Part shown: piece by piece, positions 17,487-27,921 of the stretch
Layout: each line of letters opens with the position of its first letter
How positions within the stretch are numbered: position 1 is the stretch's first letter
NCBI RefSeq assembly: GCF_000284255.1
Contig: NC_017075.1
Location: forward strand, 2,480,001 to 2,544,000
Direction: 5' to 3'
DNA length: 64,000 nt
Source: Rubrivivax gelatinosus IL144
GTDB taxonomy: Bacteria > Pseudomonadota > Gammaproteobacteria > Burkholderiales > Burkholderiaceae_C
Position numbers and translations under genes: made by a program
Notes under the pieces: generated by a model
The model's database searches: none
What the model was told of the DNA's origin: nothing
What the model saw: only the letters and a program-made list of their open reading frames with translations

Positions 17487-17693
17487 AGCGGCGGCCGCTT
17501 CGGCGGCTTCTGCGGCACGGCGCGCGCGGCGCCTGGCCGGCGTGCCCATGACGTAGAGCACGATCGAAAGCGGCAGAAGACCGTACATCGTGAAGGTGAC
17601 GATGGCGCCGAGCACGCTGCCGTGGGGCGACAGCGCTTCGGCCAAAGCCATCATCAGCACGACGTACATCCAGGCGATGGGGACGATGTACAT
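17415..17693 (-). CDS. Small two-helix membrane protein next to phaC
   Basis: From the ATG at 17691-17693 the frame gives 92 residues. Two hydrophobic helices (about 2-17, and 28-48 in GAIVTFTMYGLLPLSIVLYVMG) are followed by an arginine/alanine-rich cytoplasmic tail. The last 24 codons lie on the reverse strand of the pgeF 3' end. I recall similar small proteins beside phaC in Burkholderiales, but no function is known to me. The hydrophobic pattern makes the first two thirds credible as a real protein. The Ala-rich tail over pgeF could simply be read-through of GC-rich sequence. Confidence 0.65.
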   Translation of the reverse strand: MYIVPIAWMYVVLMMALAEALSPHGSVLGAIVTFTMYGLLPLSIVLYVMGTPARRRARRAAEAAEAAAASAAAPDGGGHAPGEAVAAERKEP

Positions 17694-17826
17694 CTGGGTT
17701 AGGGTGTTGCGGTCCGTAAGTATCGCGGCCCGCGTCAACCCGAGGTAAGCCGCCCGGCCTACAACCGTTGCGAGTCGAGGGGCCCGCGGTTTGCCGCAGC
17801 CACCATCGCCAGCGAGGAGACAAGCC

Positions 17827-19518
17827 ATGACGAGCAAGCGCAGCTTGCCGGCCGCCGACGGCACGCCAGCCGCGGCTTTCGGCGCCGCGGTCGGTGAACT
17901 GCTGAAATCGGCGGCCAGCCTGCGGGTGCCGCAGGAGGCCCTGGCGGCGATCCAGGGCGACTACCTGAAGGCCGCGTCGGACCTGTGGAACGAGGCGCTG
18001 CAGCGAGCCGCGCAGGAAGCTGCTGCGCAGCCCTCTCTGGGCGACCGTCGCTTCTCGGCCGAGGACTGGGCGAAGAACCCCGGCGCCGCCTACGTCGCCC
18101 AGATGTACCTGCTGAACGCGCGCACGCTGCAGCGCATGGCCGACTCGGTGCAGGGCGACGCCAAGGCACGCGAACGCGTGCGTTTCGCGGTGCAGCAGTG
18201 GGTCGAGGCCGCCAGCCCGAGCAACTACCTGGCTTTCAACCCCGAGGCGCTGCGCAAGGCGCTGGAGAGCCAGGGCCAGAGCATCGCCACCGGCGTGCGC
18301 CAGCTCGTCGAGGACCTCGCCAAGGGCCACGTCTCCCAGACCGACGAGACGCTGTTCGAGGTCGGCCGCAACGTCGCGACGACCGAGGGCACGGTGGTCT
18401 TCGAGAACGAGCTGTTCCAGCTCATCGAGTACCGGCCGCTGACGGCCACCGTACACCAGCGGCCGATGCTGTTCGTGCCGCCGTGCATCAACAAGTACTA
18501 CATCCTCGACCTGCAGCCCGAGAACTCGGTGATCCGCTACACCGTCGAGCAGGGCCACCGCTGCTTCGTGATCAGCTGGCGCAACCCCGACGCGTCGCTG
18601 CGGAACCTGGGCTGGGACGACTACATCGAGCGCGGGCCGATCGAGGCGATCCGCGTCGTGCGCGAGATCACGCGCAGCGAGACGATCAACACGCTGGGCT
18701 TCTGCGTCGGCGGCACCATCCTCTCCACCGCGCTGGCGGTGCTGGCGGCACGCGGCGAGCGCCCGGCGCAGTCGATGACGCTGCTGACGACGCTGCTGGA
18801 CTTCAGCGACACCGGCGTGCTGGATCTCTTCGTCGACGAAGCCGGCGTGCAGTGGCGCGAGATGACGATCGGCGCCGACGCGCCGGGCGGCCCGGGGCTG
18901 CTGAAGGGCCAGGAGCTGGCCACGACCTTCAGCTTCCTGCGCCCCAACGACCTGGTCTGGAACTACGTCGTCGCCAACTACCTGAAGGGCGAGACGCCGC
19001 CGCCGTTCGACCTGCTGTACTGGAACAGCGACTCGACCAACCTGCCCGGGCCGATGTACTGCTGGTACCTGCGCCACATGTACCTGCAAAACGAGTTGAA
19101 GCAGCCCGGCGCGCTGATCGTCTGCGGCGAGAAGGTCGACCTGGGCACGATCGACCTGCCGACCTTCGTCTACGGCTCGCGGGAAGACCACATCGTGCCG
19201 TGGAAGGCGGCCTACGCCTCCGTTCCGCTGCTGAGCGGCGACCGCACCTTCGTGCTCGGCGCTTCGGGCCACATCGCCGGCGTCATCAATCCGCCGGCCA
19301 AGGGCAAACGCAGCCACTGGCTGAACGCCGCGACGCCGGCCACCGCCGACGAGTGGTTCGCCGGCGCCACCGAACATCCGGGCAGCTGGTGGCCGGTGTG
19401 GAGCCGCTGGCTCGCCGGCCACGCCGGGCGCAAGGTCGCCGCGCCGAAAACACCGGGCAGCCGCCGCCACAAGGCCCTCGAGCCGGCGCCGGGCCGCTAC
19501 GTCAAGGCCAAGGCCTGA
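17827..19518 (+). CDS. phaC: Class I poly(3-hydroxyalkanoate) synthase
   Basis: This 563-residue enzyme polymerises (R)-3-hydroxyacyl-CoA into PHA at granule surfaces. It has the long N-terminal region and alpha/beta-hydrolase core of class I synthases. The lipase-like box GFCVGG carries the catalytic Cys293. The later aspartate (SREDHIVP) and histidine ([10 protein letters not shown]) complete the triad. W-R-N-P-D (about residue 257) and the [12 protein letters not shown] stretch are typical. The ATG at 17827 follows GAGGAGA. It heads phaC-phaA-phaB (28 bases to phaA), the classical order. No phaR or phasin gene follows. Confidence 0.97.
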   Translation: MTSKRSLPAADGTPAAAFGAAVGELLKSAASLRVPQEALAAIQGDYLKAASDLWNEALQRAAQEAAAQPSLGDRRFSAEDWAKNPGAAYVAQMYLLNARTLQRMADSVQGDAKARERVRFAVQQWVEAASPSNYLAFNPEALRKALESQGQSIATGVRQLVEDLAKGHVSQTDETLFEVGRNVATTEGTVVFENELFQLIEYRPLTATVHQRPMLFVPPCINKYYILDLQPENSVIRYTVEQGHRCFVISWRNPDASLRNLGWDDYIERGPIEAIRVVREITRSETINTLGFCVGGTILSTALAVLAARGERPAQSMTLLTTLLDFSDTGVLDLFVDEAGVQWREMTIGADAPGGPGLLKGQELATTFSFLRPNDLVWNYVVANYLKGETPPPFDLLYWNSDSTNLPGPMYCWYLRHMYLQNELKQPGALIVCGEKVDLGTIDLPTFVYGSREDHIVPWKAAYASVPLLSGDRTFVLGASGHIAGVINPPAKGKRSHWLNAATPATADEWFAGATEHPGSWWPVWSRWLAGHAGRKVAAPKTPGSRRHKALEPAPGRYVKAKA

Positions 19519-19546
19519 GCCCCATCGAAAACGACAGGAGACTTCC

Positions 19547-20728
19547 ATGAGCACCGACATCGTCATCGTCGCCGCGGCCCGAACCGCCGTCGGCAAGTTC
19601 GGCGGTTCGCTGGCGCGCACGCCGGCGACCGAGCTGGGCGCGGCGGTCATCCGTTCGCTGCTGGAACGCAGCGGGCTCGAAGGCGGGCAGGTCAGCGAGG
19701 TCATCCTCGGCCAGGTGCTGCAGGCCGGCTGCGGCCAGAACCCTGCGCGCCAGGCCGTCATCAAGGCCGGGCTGCCGAACGCCGTGCCGGCCTACACGAT
19801 CAACAAGGTCTGCGGCTCGGGGTTGAAGGCGGTGATGCTGGGCGTGCAGGCGCTGCGCGACGGCGACAGCGAAGTCGTCATCGCCGGCGGCCAGGAGAAC
19901 ATGAGCGCCTCGCCGCACGTGCTGCCGGGCTCGCGCGACGGCCAGCGCATGGGCGACTGGAAGATGGTCGACACGATGATCGTCGACGGCCTGTGGGACG
20001 TGTACAACCAGTACCACATGGGCATCACGGCGGAGAACGTCGCGCGCCACTACGGCATCACGCGCGAAGCCCAGGACGAGCTGGCGCTGGCCTCGCAGCG
20101 CAAAGCGGCCGCGGCGCAGGACGCCGGGCGCTTCAAGGACGAGATCGTGCCGATCCTGCTGCCGCAGAAGAAGGGCGACCCGCTCGTCTTCGACGCCGAC
20201 GAGTACATCAACCGCAAGACCAGCGCCGAAGCGCTGGCCGGCCTGCGCCCGGCCTTCGACAAGGCCGGCTCGGTGACCGCGGGCAACGCTTCCGGGCTCA
20301 ACGACGGCGCCGCGGCGGTGATGCTGATGAGCGCCGCCCGGGCCGAGCGCCTGGGCCTGGAGCCGCTGGCGCGCATCGCCAGCTACGCCAGCGCCGGCCT
20401 GGACCCGGCGACGATGGGCATGGGCCCGGTGCCGGCCTCGCGCAAGGCGCTGGAGCGTGCCGGCTGGAAGGCCGCCGACCTGGACTTGCTCGAGATCAAC
20501 GAGGCCTTCGCCGCCCAGGCCTGCGCGGTGCACCAGCAGATGGGCTGGGACACCGAGAAGGTCAACGTCAACGGCGGCGCGATCGCGATCGGCCACCCGA
20601 TCGGCGCCTCGGGCTGCCGCATCCTGGTCACCCTGCTGCACGAGATGCGCCGGCGCGGCGCCCGCCGCGGCATCGCCTCGCTGTGCATCGGCGGCGGCAT
20701 GGGCGTGGCGCTGACGGTCGAGCGCTGA
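19547..20728 (+). CDS. phaA: Acetyl-CoA C-acetyltransferase (beta-ketothiolase)
   Basis: This 393-residue biosynthetic thiolase condenses two acetyl-CoA to acetoacetyl-CoA. Cys89 in [11 protein letters not shown] is the acyl-accepting nucleophile. [10 protein letters not shown] (near residue 348) carries the catalytic histidine, and the C-terminal [10 protein letters not shown] supplies the second cysteine (near 378). Length and sequence are those of PhaA proteins. A clear ribosome binding site (ACAGGAGA) precedes ATG 19547. It is the second gene of the pha operon; 105 bases separate it from phaB. Confidence 0.95.
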   Translation: MSTDIVIVAAARTAVGKFGGSLARTPATELGAAVIRSLLERSGLEGGQVSEVILGQVLQAGCGQNPARQAVIKAGLPNAVPAYTINKVCGSGLKAVMLGVQALRDGDSEVVIAGGQENMSASPHVLPGSRDGQRMGDWKMVDTMIVDGLWDVYNQYHMGITAENVARHYGITREAQDELALASQRKAAAAQDAGRFKDEIVPILLPQKKGDPLVFDADEYINRKTSAEALAGLRPAFDKAGSVTAGNASGLNDGAAAVMLMSAARAERLGLEPLARIASYASAGLDPATMGMGPVPASRKALERAGWKAADLDLLEINEAFAAQACAVHQQMGWDTEKVNVNGGAIAIGHPIGASGCRILVTLLHEMRRRGARRGIASLCIGGGMGVALTVER

Positions 20729-20833
20729 CCTACGGCGGCGCCCCCCACGAAGAGGAGGCGCTAGTGTCGTTGCCGATGGCGCCGGCCTGACGGCGCGGCC
20801 ACGATCGGACTCAACAGTTCAAGGAGACAGCAC

Positions 20834-21571
20834 ATGGCACAGAAAGTTGCGTACGTCACGGGCGGCATGGGCGGCATCGGCACGGCAATCTGCCAGCGGC
20901 TGGCGCGCGAGGGCTTCAAGGTCATCGCCGGCTGCGGCCCCAACCGAGATTTCCGGCGCTGGCTCGACGAGCAGGCGGCGCTGGGTTACGAGTTCTACGC
21001 CTCGGTGGGCAACGTCGCCGACTGGGAGTCCACGGTCGAGGCCTTCGGCAAGGCCAAGGCCGAGCACGGTCCAATCGACGTGCTGGTCAACAACGCCGGC
21101 ATCACGCGCGACCGCATGTTCCTGAAGATGTCGCCCGACGACTGGCACGCCGTCATCGACACCAACCTGAACAGCATGTTCAACGTGACCAAGCAGGTGG
21201 TGCCCGAGATGGTCGAGCGCGGCTGGGGCCGCATCATCCAGATCAGCTCGGTCAACGGCGAGAAGGGCCAGGCCGGCCAGACCAACTACTCGGCCGCCAA
21301 GGCCGGCATGCACGGCTTCACGATGGCGCTGGCCCAGGAACTGGCGGCCAAGGGCGTGACGGTGAACACCGTCAGCCCGGGCTACATCGGCACCGAGATG
21401 GTCCGCGCCATCAAACCCGAGATCCTGGAGAAGATCGTCGCGACGATCCCCGTCAAGCGCCTGGGCACGCCCGAGGAGATCGGCTCGGTCGTGGCCTGGC
21501 TGGCGGGGCCGGACTCGGGGTTCACGACGGGGGCCGACTTTTCGTGCAACGGCGGGTTGCACATGGGTTGA
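20834..21571 (+). CDS. phaB: Acetoacetyl-CoA reductase (NADPH)
   Basis: This 245-residue short-chain dehydrogenase reduces acetoacetyl-CoA to (R)-3-hydroxybutyryl-CoA. The nucleotide-binding TGGMGGIG (about 9-16), the NNAG motif (86-89) and the catalytic Ser139-Tyr152-Lys156 (in QISSVNGEKGQ and TNYSAAKAG) are all present. VNTVSPGYIGTEMV matches the usual C-terminal region. The ribosome binding site AAGGAG precedes ATG 20834. It closes phaC-phaA-phaB. A GC-rich hairpin lies between its stop and the convergent YitT-family gene. Confidence 0.96.
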   Translation: MAQKVAYVTGGMGGIGTAICQRLAREGFKVIAGCGPNRDFRRWLDEQAALGYEFYASVGNVADWESTVEAFGKAKAEHGPIDVLVNNAGITRDRMFLKMSPDDWHAVIDTNLNSMFNVTKQVVPEMVERGWGRIIQISSVNGEKGQAGQTNYSAAKAGMHGFTMALAQELAAKGVTVNTVSPGYIGTEMVRAIKPEILEKIVATIPVKRLGTPEEIGSVVAWLAGPDSGFTTGADFSCNGGLHMG

Positions 21572-21581
21572 GCGCCACCGC

Positions 21582-21605
21582 CGCGGCGGTCGTCAGACCG
21601 CCGCG
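21582..21605. terminator. GC-rich hairpin between convergent phaB and YitT-family genes
   Basis: A perfect 10-bp stem (CGCGGCGGTC with GACCGCCGCG) and a GTCA loop sit between the two convergent stops; the loop contains the stop codon of the minus-strand gene. There is no T run, so intrinsic termination would be weak and this call is tentative. Confidence 0.4.
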
Positions 21606-22216
21606 TAGCGGCCGGGGCGGTGGTTGACGGCCAGCGAGAAGTTCAGCGCGACGGCGCCGATGACCGACAGCACGAGCTGCCACCAGCCGACCCAGGGGAT
21701 GGCTGTCAGCAGGATGGTCACGTCCAGCGCCATCTGGATCTTGCCGGCGCGCCAGCCGCGTTTTTCCTGCAGCCACAGCACCAGCACGTTGATGCCACCC
21801 AGGCTGGCCTTGTGGCGGAACAGGATCAGCAGGCCGGTGCCCATCAGCAGGCCGCCGCCGATCGCGGCGAACAGCGGCTCGACCGACTGCAGCACCACCC
21901 AGTGCGGCAGCACTTCGGACAGCACCGACAGCAGCGCCACCGCGCAGAAGGTCTTGATCGTGAAGCGCGCGCCCATGCGCTTCCACGCCAGCCAGTAGAA
22001 CGGCAGGTTGAGCACGAAGAACGCGGCGCCGAAGGACACCTGCGTCGCGTAGTGCAGCACGAAGGCCATGCCCGCCGTGCCGCCGGTCAGCATGCCGGCG
22101 TGGCGGAACATCACCAGCGCCAGGGCGACGAACAGCGCGCCGGTGACGACGCCCTGGACGTCCTCGAACAAGGTGTGCCGCTGGATCGGCAAGGTGTTCA
22201 TCGTCGTCGTGGTCAT
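21593..22216 (-). CDS. YitT/DUF161-family membrane protein
   Basis: This 207-residue, very hydrophobic protein has five or six predicted membrane helices. Characteristic glycine-rich pieces include HAGMLTGGTAGMAFVLHY and GTGLLILFRHKASLGGINVL, which match the YitT/DUF161 family. Its function is not known; a transport role has been proposed for relatives. The ATG at 22214-22216 overlaps the stop of the upstream DUF2788 gene as ATGA. A second in-frame ATG at 22199-22201 would drop five threonine-rich residues. The overlap favours the longer form and translational coupling. Confidence 0.8.
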   Translation of the reverse strand: MTTTTMNTLPIQRHTLFEDVQGVVTGALFVALALVMFRHAGMLTGGTAGMAFVLHYATQVSFGAAFFVLNLPFYWLAWKRMGARFTIKTFCAVALLSVLSEVLPHWVVLQSVEPLFAAIGGGLLMGTGLLILFRHKASLGGINVLVLWLQEKRGWRAGKIQMALDVTILLTAIPWVGWWQLVLSVIGAVALNFSLAVNHRPGRYAAV

Positions 22217-22431
22217 TCGCCGACACCGTTGAGAAAGTACTTGATCAGGCCCTTGGCGGCGAAACCGACGAGGCCGAAGCCCAGGGCCAGGAAGAGCACG
22301 AAGGCGCCGAACTTGCCGGCTTTCGATTCGCGTGCGAGCTGGAAGATGATGAAGACCATGTAGAGCATGAAGGCCGAGACGCCGAAGGTCAGGCCGAATT
22401 GCGCAATCTGGTCTTCCGTGAAACCGAACAT
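22213..22431 (-). CDS. DUF2788 small membrane protein
   Basis: This 72-residue protein has two hydrophobic helices (about 11-30 and 40-62) with a charged loop (ARESKAGKFG) between them. It matches the DUF2788 family, short membrane proteins of beta- and gammaproteobacteria with no known function. It starts directly after the stop of the DUF2189 gene (start codon at 22429-22431, previous stop at 22432-22434) and overlaps the YitT-family gene by ATGA. The three small membrane genes thus form one tight unit. Confidence 0.82.
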   Translation of the reverse strand: MFGFTEDQIAQFGLTFGVSAFMLYMVFIIFQLARESKAGKFGAFVLFLALGFGLVGFAAKGLIKYFLNGVGE

Positions 22432-23220
22432 TCAGGGGAGCTCCGACAACCCGCTGGTATCCACCAGGTCGCGATAAGCGTGCCAGCTGGCGTGGGCGAG
22501 CCAGGGCACGACGACGACGAGGCCGACCAGCGCGAGCGCCATCCCGACCATCGTCAACACCAGGATCAGCCCCGCCCAGAGCGCCAGCGGCAGCGGATCC
22601 TCCATCACGGCGCGCCAGCTCGTCAGCACGGCGGCCAGCACGCCGACCTCGCGGTCCAGCAGCAGCGGGATCGCGACGACGGTCGAGGCGAACAGCGGCG
22701 CGGCCAGCGCGCCGCCCAGCAGCAGCCAGGCCTCGAACAGCCACGAGTCCTCGGCGAGCACGACGTGCTCGATGAAGTCGCGCGGGCCGTCGATCGGATG
22801 CGGCGCGAACCCCGCGATCAGCGACCCCGAGGTCAGCACCCAGCCGGTGCCGGCGAACGCCAGCAGCACGCCGAAGACGACAAGGCGGCCGTCGCGCGGC
22901 TTCCAGACGGCCAGCGACTCGCCAACGCTCAGCACGCGCCCGCGCTGCAGCGCTCGGCTGACGGCATACAGGCCGGTAGCCAGGATCGGCGCGACGAGCA
23001 GGAAGCCGCTGAAGGCGCCGGCGATGAGCCAGAAACGCTGCTGCGACAGCGCCAGCAGCAGCGCGCCGAAGGCCGCGGCCGCCAGACCGTGCAGCAGCCC
23101 GGGCGCCGGGTTGCGGGCCAGGTCTCGCCAGCCGCGGGCCAGCCAGCCCAGCGGGCGCAGCGCCGGGATCTCCCGGACGCCGAAACGACGCGATTCCTCG
23201 AGTGCGGTGGTGTGGCGCAT
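22432..23220 (-). CDS. DUF2189-domain multipass membrane protein
   Basis: From the ATG at 23218-23220, preceded by GGAG with an 8-base spacer, the protein has 262 residues. After a short cytoplasmic N terminus (RRFGVREIPALRPLGWLARGW), about five or six membrane helices follow. The layout and the W-R-A-V-M-E-D/P-W-L-A-H-A-S-W-H-A-Y-R segments match the DUF2189 family of integral membrane proteins. No function is established. A longer frame upstream exists, but its extra residues look non-coding. It is the first of three consecutive membrane-protein genes. Confidence 0.82.
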   Translation of the reverse strand: MRHTTALEESRRFGVREIPALRPLGWLARGWRDLARNPAPGLLHGLAAAAFGALLLALSQQRFWLIAGAFSGFLLVAPILATGLYAVSRALQRGRVLSVGESLAVWKPRDGRLVVFGVLLAFAGTGWVLTSGSLIAGFAPHPIDGPRDFIEHVVLAEDSWLFEAWLLLGGALAAPLFASTVVAIPLLLDREVGVLAAVLTSWRAVMEDPLPLALWAGLILVLTMVGMALALVGLVVVVPWLAHASWHAYRDLVDTSGLSELP

Positions 23221-23303
23221 GGTCTTCGCTCCAGGGATGGCGACGCCTCCCGGTATATCGGCCATGGCCGACGCGGCCATCGGGGAAATCGCCTTGGCCG
23301 CGA

Positions 23304-24383
23304 TCACGGCAAGACTCCCTCCACGACCGTCGTTCGCGCCAGCGCCTGTGCCGCACGCGCCAGCGTCGCGGGCTCGCCGTCGTCCAGCGCCACCACCACC
23401 GCCTGGCCGAAGCGCTCGAAGTTGCGCGCCGTCGAGCGCGCGTAGATCGGGTCGTAGTGCTCGGCGAGCAGTTCGCGCACCAGCGTCGGGAACTCGCCGG
23501 CGCGCGCCAGCGCCTGCCAGCGCTCGACGGTGGCCGCACCGCGCAGCTCGCGCAGCCGGGCGAGCAGCGCACACAGCGCCTCGGCGTCGGCGACGAGGTG
23601 GGCGTAGTCCTCGATCAGCAGGCGCACGCGGGCCTCCAGCGGCATCTCGACGGCTATGCAGGGCGCGGCGCGCAGGCGCTCGACCAGGCGTTCAGGCACC
23701 CGCAGCCGGCCGATCGTGCGGCTCTCGGCCTCGACGAAGACCGGGCGCGCGGGGTCGAACGTGCGCAGCACCTGCCAGATCCGGGTCTCGAAAGCCTTCT
23801 GCGAGGGCTGGGCCTGGCCGGGCAGCGGCCCGAGCACCGAACCGCGATGCGCGGCCAGCGCCTCCAGGTCCAGCACCTGGGCGCCGGCCGTGGTCAGCGC
23901 ACCGAGCAGCCGGCTCTTGCCCGAGCCGGTCGGGCCGGCGACGACCTGCAGCGTGAAGCGCTCCGGCAGCGTCTCCAGCTCGGCGACGACGGCGCGGCGG
24001 AACTCGCGGTAGCCGCCTTCGAGCACGTTGACCGAGAAGCCGATCTGGTCGAGCACCAGCGCCAGCGCGCCCGAACGGTGGCCGCCGCGCCAGCAGTAGA
24101 TCAGCGGCCGCCACTCGCGGTCCTTGTCGAGCAGCTCGCGCTCGACGTGGCCGGCGACGTTGCGCGCGACCAGGATCGCGCCGCGTTTGCGCGCCGCGAA
24201 CGGCGAGACCTGCTTGTATTCGGTGCCGATGCTGGCGCGCTCGGCGTCGTTCAGCGACGGCCAGTTGATGGCGCCGGGCAGGCGGTCCTCGGCGTACTCG
24301 CTCTCGCTGCGCGCATCGACGACGGCGCCGTACTCGCCCAGCCGGGCGATGGCCTCGGCGGCGCTGATGCGGCGCAGGCTCAT
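23304..24383 (-). CDS. selU: tRNA 2-selenouridine synthase
   Basis: This 359-residue protein has the two-part SelU/MnmH layout. A rhodanese domain (about 1-125) carries the active cysteine in [11 protein letters not shown], near residue 97. A P-loop domain with [11 protein letters not shown] begins near residue 148. The enzyme replaces sulfur with selenium in the wobble 2-thiouridine of Lys, Glu and Gln tRNAs, using selenophosphate, probably through a geranylated intermediate. The start ATG is at 24381-24383, 37 bases after glnD. The selenophosphate synthase SelD, needed for the selenium reaction, is not in the window. Confidence 0.93.
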   Translation of the reverse strand: MSLRRISAAEAIARLGEYGAVVDARSESEYAEDRLPGAINWPSLNDAERASIGTEYKQVSPFAARKRGAILVARNVAGHVERELLDKDREWRPLIYCWRGGHRSGALALVLDQIGFSVNVLEGGYREFRRAVVAELETLPERFTLQVVAGPTGSGKSRLLGALTTAGAQVLDLEALAAHRGSVLGPLPGQAQPSQKAFETRIWQVLRTFDPARPVFVEAESRTIGRLRVPERLVERLRAAPCIAVEMPLEARVRLLIEDYAHLVADAEALCALLARLRELRGAATVERWQALARAGEFPTLVRELLAEHYDPIYARSTARNFERFGQAVVVALDDGEPATLARAAQALARTTVVEGVLP

Positions 24384-24420
24384 GGCAGGCGCGCGCGCCC
24401 GGCGTCGTCGTGGCGGCGCT

Positions 24421-27042
24421 TCATGCCGGGGCCGCGACGGCGTCGAGCAGCTCGCTCTCGATCTGCAGCTGCGTGCGCGGCTGCTGCAGCGCCGGGCCGT
24501 CGACGAGGAAGGTGTCTTCCACACGTTCACCCAGCGTCGTGATCTTGGCGAGCTGCAGGTTGATGTGGTGGCGTGCCAGCACGCGGGCGATGGCGTAGAG
24601 CAGGCCCGAGCGGTCGCTGGCCGAGACCGTCAGCAGCCAGCGCTGGGCACGTTCGTCCGGCGCCAGCGTTACGCGCGGCACGACCGGGAACGAGCGCACG
24701 CGGCGCGAGACGCGGCCCTGGCTGGGCTGCGGCAGCGGGCCGTCGGAAGACAGCGCCGCGGTGGCCTGGTTCTCGACCAGCGCGATCAGGTCGCGGTAGG
24801 CGGCCGGGCTGGTGTCGGCCAGGCGCGTGCTGACGACCTGGAAGGTGTCCAGCGCGTAGCCGGCGCGCGTGGTGTGGATCTTGGCGTCCAGGATGCTGAA
24901 GCCGGCACCGTCGAAGTAGCCGCAGATGCGCGCGAACAGGTCGGGCCGGTCGGGCGAATAGACCAGCACCTGCAGCCCGTCGCCGACCGACGAGGGCCGC
25001 GCGCGCACCACCGGCTCGCGCGTCTCGATGTGCCGCCACAGCGAGCGTGCGTGCCAGGCGATGTCGGCGGCCTCGTGGCGCGCGAAGTAGCTGACCTCCA
25101 GCGTGCGCCACAGCGGCTCCTCGGTGCCGGGCAGCGCGGTGTGCAGCGCCAGGATCTGCCGCGCCTCGTGCATGCGGGCCTCGATCTCGGCGTCGACGTT
25201 GGGGTGCGAGCCGCCCAGCGCACGCAGCGTCAGGCGGAACAGGTCTTCCAGCAGCTTGCCCTTCCAGGCGTTCCAGACGCGCGGGCTGGTGCCGCGGATG
25301 TCGGCCACCGTCAGCAGGTACAGGCCGATCAGATGGCGCTCGTTGCCGACCAGGCGCGCGAACGAGGCGATGACCTCGGCGTCCGACAGGTCCTCCTTCT
25401 GCGCGATGCGGCTCATCGTCAGGTGGTGGCGCACGAGGAACTCGACGAGCTGCGTGTCGGGGCGCGACAGGCCGTGGTCGCGGCAGAAACGCCGCACCTC
25501 GAGCGCGCCGAGTTCGGAGTGGTCGCCGCCGCGGCCCTTGGCGACGTCGTGGAACAGCGCCGCGATGTAGAGCAGTTCCGGGTGGTCCCAGTGCGCCGCC
25601 AGCCGGCTGCAGAAGGGGTACTCGTGGGCGTGCTCCGGGATGAAGAAACGGCGCACGTTGCGCAGCACCATCAGGATGTGCTGGTCCACGGTGTAGACGT
25701 GGAACAGGTCGTGCTGCATGCGCCCGACGATGCGCCGGAACACCCAGAGATAGCGGCCCAGCACCGAGGTCGAGTTCAGCAGCCGGAAGGCGTGCGTCAG
25801 CCCGACCGGCTGGCGCAGGATCTGCATGAACAGCGCACGGTTCCTCGGGTCGCGGCGGAAGCGCCCGTCCATCACGCTGCGCGAGTTGTAGAGCGCGCGC
25901 AGCGTGCGCGAGGACAGGCCCTGGATGCCGGGCTCCTGCGCGAAGACGAGGAAGGTCTCGAGGATCGCGTCCGGGTGCTGCAGGTACAGGTCGTCGCTGG
26001 CGACCTCGAGCATGCCGGCGCGGTCGCGGAAACGCTCGTTGATCGGGCGCGCCGGCTCGGCTTCCGAGCCGTTGACGCGGTCCTCGATGTTGAGCATCAG
26101 GATCTGGTTGAGCTGCGCCACCGCCTTGGCCGCCCAGTAGTAGCGGTGCATCAGCACCTCGGAGCTGCGCTGGGCCTTGGTCGGGTGGTAGCCGAAGCTC
26201 TCGGCCACCGCGGTCTGCAGGTCGAAGACCAGTCGGTCCTCGCGGCGGCCGGCGACGACGTGCAGCCGGGCGCGGATCAGCTTCAGCGTGCCTTCGTGGC
26301 GTGCCAGCTGCGAGGCCTCGAACGGCGTCACCAGGCCCTTGGCGGCCAGCTCGCCCCAGGTGCGGCCCAGGCCGGCGGCACGCGCGACCCAGATCACGAC
26401 CTGCAGGTCGCGCAGCCCGCCCGGGCTTTCCTTGCAGTTGGGCTCCAGCGAGTACGGCGTGCCTTCGTACTTGACGTGGCGCTGCTGCATCTCCAGCGTC
26501 TTGGCGCGCAGGAAGGCCGGGGCGTCGACGGCCTGCGTCGTCGCGTCGCGGAAGTTGTTGAAGAGCTTGCGCGCGCCGCAGATCAGGCGCGACTCGAGCA
26601 GCGCCGTCTGCACCGTCACGTCGCGCTGCGCTTCTTCGAGGCACTCGTCGAGCGTGCGCACCGACGAGCCGATCTCCAGGCCGATGTCCCAGCAGGCGGT
26701 GATGAAGCCTTCGACCGAGGCGCGCAGCGCGTCGCCGCCGGCGGCGTCGGCCGGCAGCAGCACCAGCACGTCGACGTCGGAATAGGGGAAGAGTTCGCCG
26801 CGGCCGTAGCCGCCGACGGCCACCAGCGCCGCGCCGGCGGGCATGCCTGCGTGCGCCCAGAGGTCGGCCAGCGTCGCGTCGACGTGGCGCGCCAGCGCCT
26901 TGAGCAGCTGGCGCGCGGCGGTGGTCGTCGGCCGGCCGTTGCGGAAGTGGCCGATCAGCTCGGCCTTGCCGTCACGGAAACGCGCACGCAGCGCGGCGAC
27001 GCTGCCCGGGGCCCGGGCCGACGCTTCGGGCAGCGCGGACAT
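24421..27042 (-). CDS. glnD: [Protein-PII] uridylyltransferase/uridylyl-removing enzyme
   Basis: This 873-residue nitrogen sensor adds UMP to PII proteins when glutamine is low and removes it when glutamine is high. Domains in order: nucleotidyltransferase ([17 protein letters not shown], about 77-93), a helical linker region, an HD hydrolase domain ([14 protein letters not shown], near residue 495), and two C-terminal ACT domains that bind glutamine. The length is that of normal GlnD. The start ATG 27040-27042 lies three bases after the map stop, so map and glnD are co-transcribed, with selU probably following. Confidence 0.96.
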   Translation of the reverse strand: MSALPEASARAPGSVAALRARFRDGKAELIGHFRNGRPTTTAARQLLKALARHVDATLADLWAHAGMPAGAALVAVGGYGRGELFPYSDVDVLVLLPADAAGGDALRASVEGFITACWDIGLEIGSSVRTLDECLEEAQRDVTVQTALLESRLICGARKLFNNFRDATTQAVDAPAFLRAKTLEMQQRHVKYEGTPYSLEPNCKESPGGLRDLQVVIWVARAAGLGRTWGELAAKGLVTPFEASQLARHEGTLKLIRARLHVVAGRREDRLVFDLQTAVAESFGYHPTKAQRSSEVLMHRYYWAAKAVAQLNQILMLNIEDRVNGSEAEPARPINERFRDRAGMLEVASDDLYLQHPDAILETFLVFAQEPGIQGLSSRTLRALYNSRSVMDGRFRRDPRNRALFMQILRQPVGLTHAFRLLNSTSVLGRYLWVFRRIVGRMQHDLFHVYTVDQHILMVLRNVRRFFIPEHAHEYPFCSRLAAHWDHPELLYIAALFHDVAKGRGGDHSELGALEVRRFCRDHGLSRPDTQLVEFLVRHHLTMSRIAQKEDLSDAEVIASFARLVGNERHLIGLYLLTVADIRGTSPRVWNAWKGKLLEDLFRLTLRALGGSHPNVDAEIEARMHEARQILALHTALPGTEEPLWRTLEVSYFARHEAADIAWHARSLWRHIETREPVVRARPSSVGDGLQVLVYSPDRPDLFARICGYFDGAGFSILDAKIHTTRAGYALDTFQVVSTRLADTSPAAYRDLIALVENQATAALSSDGPLPQPSQGRVSRRVRSFPVVPRVTLAPDERAQRWLLTVSASDRSGLLYAIARVLARHHINLQLAKITTLGERVEDTFLVDGPALQQPRTQLQIESELLDAVAAPA

Positions 27043-27045
27043 CGC

Positions 27046-27882
27046 TCAGCTGGCGGCGGTGGCCGCGGTGACGAAGGCCGGCGGCGGCGGGCTGCCGGCC
27101 GACAGCGTCAGCACCTCGTAGCCGCTGTCGGTGACGAGCACGGTGTGCTCCCATTGCGCCGACAGCGAACGGTCGCGGGTGACGATGGTCCAGCCGTCGT
27201 AGGGGCGGTTGCCCTTGCGGTCTTCCTTGATCTCGCGCCGGCCGGCGTTGATCATCGGCTCGATCGTGAAGATCATGCCCGGCTGCAGTTCTTCCAGCGT
27301 GCCGGGGCGGCCGTAGTGCAGCACCTGCGGTTCCTCGTGGAAGCGGCGGCCGACGCCGTGGCCGCAGAACTCGCGCACGATGGAGAAACCGGCGTTCTCG
27401 GCGAAGGTCTGGATCGCGTGGCCGATGTCGCCCAGGCGCGCGCCGGGGCGCACCTTGACGATGCCTTTCCACATCGCCTCGTAGGTGATCTGGCACAGCC
27501 GGCGCGCGGCGATCGAGCCCTCGCCGATCACGAACATGCGGCTGTTGTCGCCGTGGAAGCCGTTCTTGATGATCGTGACGTCGATGTTGAGGATGTCGCC
27601 GTTCTTCAGCGGCCGCTCGTCGGGGATGCCGTGGCAGACGACGTCGTTGAGCGAGGTGCACAGCGAGGCCGGGTAGGGCGGATAGCCTGGCGGCTGGTAG
27701 TTCAGCGTCGCCGGCACGCCGCCCTGGACGTTGACCATGTAGTCGTGCGCCAGACGGTCGATCTCCAGAGTCGTGACGCCGGCGCGCACGTGCGGCGTCA
27801 GCATGTCCAGCACCTCGGACGCGAGCCGGCAGGCCTCGCGCATCGCCGCGATCTCTTCGGCGTTCTTGATCACAATCGTCAT
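27046..27882 (-). CDS. map: Methionine aminopeptidase, type I
   Basis: This 278-residue enzyme removes the N-terminal methionine from nascent proteins. The metal ligands of type I MetAP are visible: the first Asp in DILNIDVTI, the second in HGDNSRMF, His in [13 protein letters not shown], Glu in FTIEPMI, and Glu in QWEHTVLVT. The HGIPDERPL segment is also typical. The C-terminal Pro/Ala tail is slightly longer than usual. The start ATG at 27880-27882 has no ribosome site, but GATAAT ends six bases before it. Divergent purL starts only 39 bases away. Confidence 0.96.
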   Translation of the reverse strand: MTIVIKNAEEIAAMREACRLASEVLDMLTPHVRAGVTTLEIDRLAHDYMVNVQGGVPATLNYQPPGYPPYPASLCTSLNDVVCHGIPDERPLKNGDILNIDVTIIKNGFHGDNSRMFVIGEGSIAARRLCQITYEAMWKGIVKVRPGARLGDIGHAIQTFAENAGFSIVREFCGHGVGRRFHEEPQVLHYGRPGTLEELQPGMIFTIEPMINAGRREIKEDRKGNRPYDGWTIVTRDRSLSAQWEHTVLVTDSGYEVLTLSAGSPPPPAFVTAATAAS

Positions 27883-27888
27883 CACCGG

Positions 27889-27894
27889 ATTATC
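27889..27894 (-). promoter_or_regulatory. -10-like GATAAT, 6 nt before map
   Basis: The minus strand reads GGGATAATCCGGTG and then ATG. This nearly equals the elements before dapC and the sensor kinase. The map and purL promoters must overlap, since only 39 bases separate the start codons. Confidence 0.5.
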
Positions 27895-27907
27895 CCATCG
27901 GCCCCCG

Positions 27908-27913
27908 TAAAAT
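27908..27913 (+). promoter_or_regulatory. -10-like TAAAAT, 8 nt before purL
   Basis: TAAAAT matches the sigma-70 -10 consensus at five of six positions and ends eight bases before the purL ATG, giving a leaderless or one-base leader transcript. Any -35 would fall inside the start of map. Confidence 0.5.
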
Positions 27914-27921
27914 CCCGGTCC

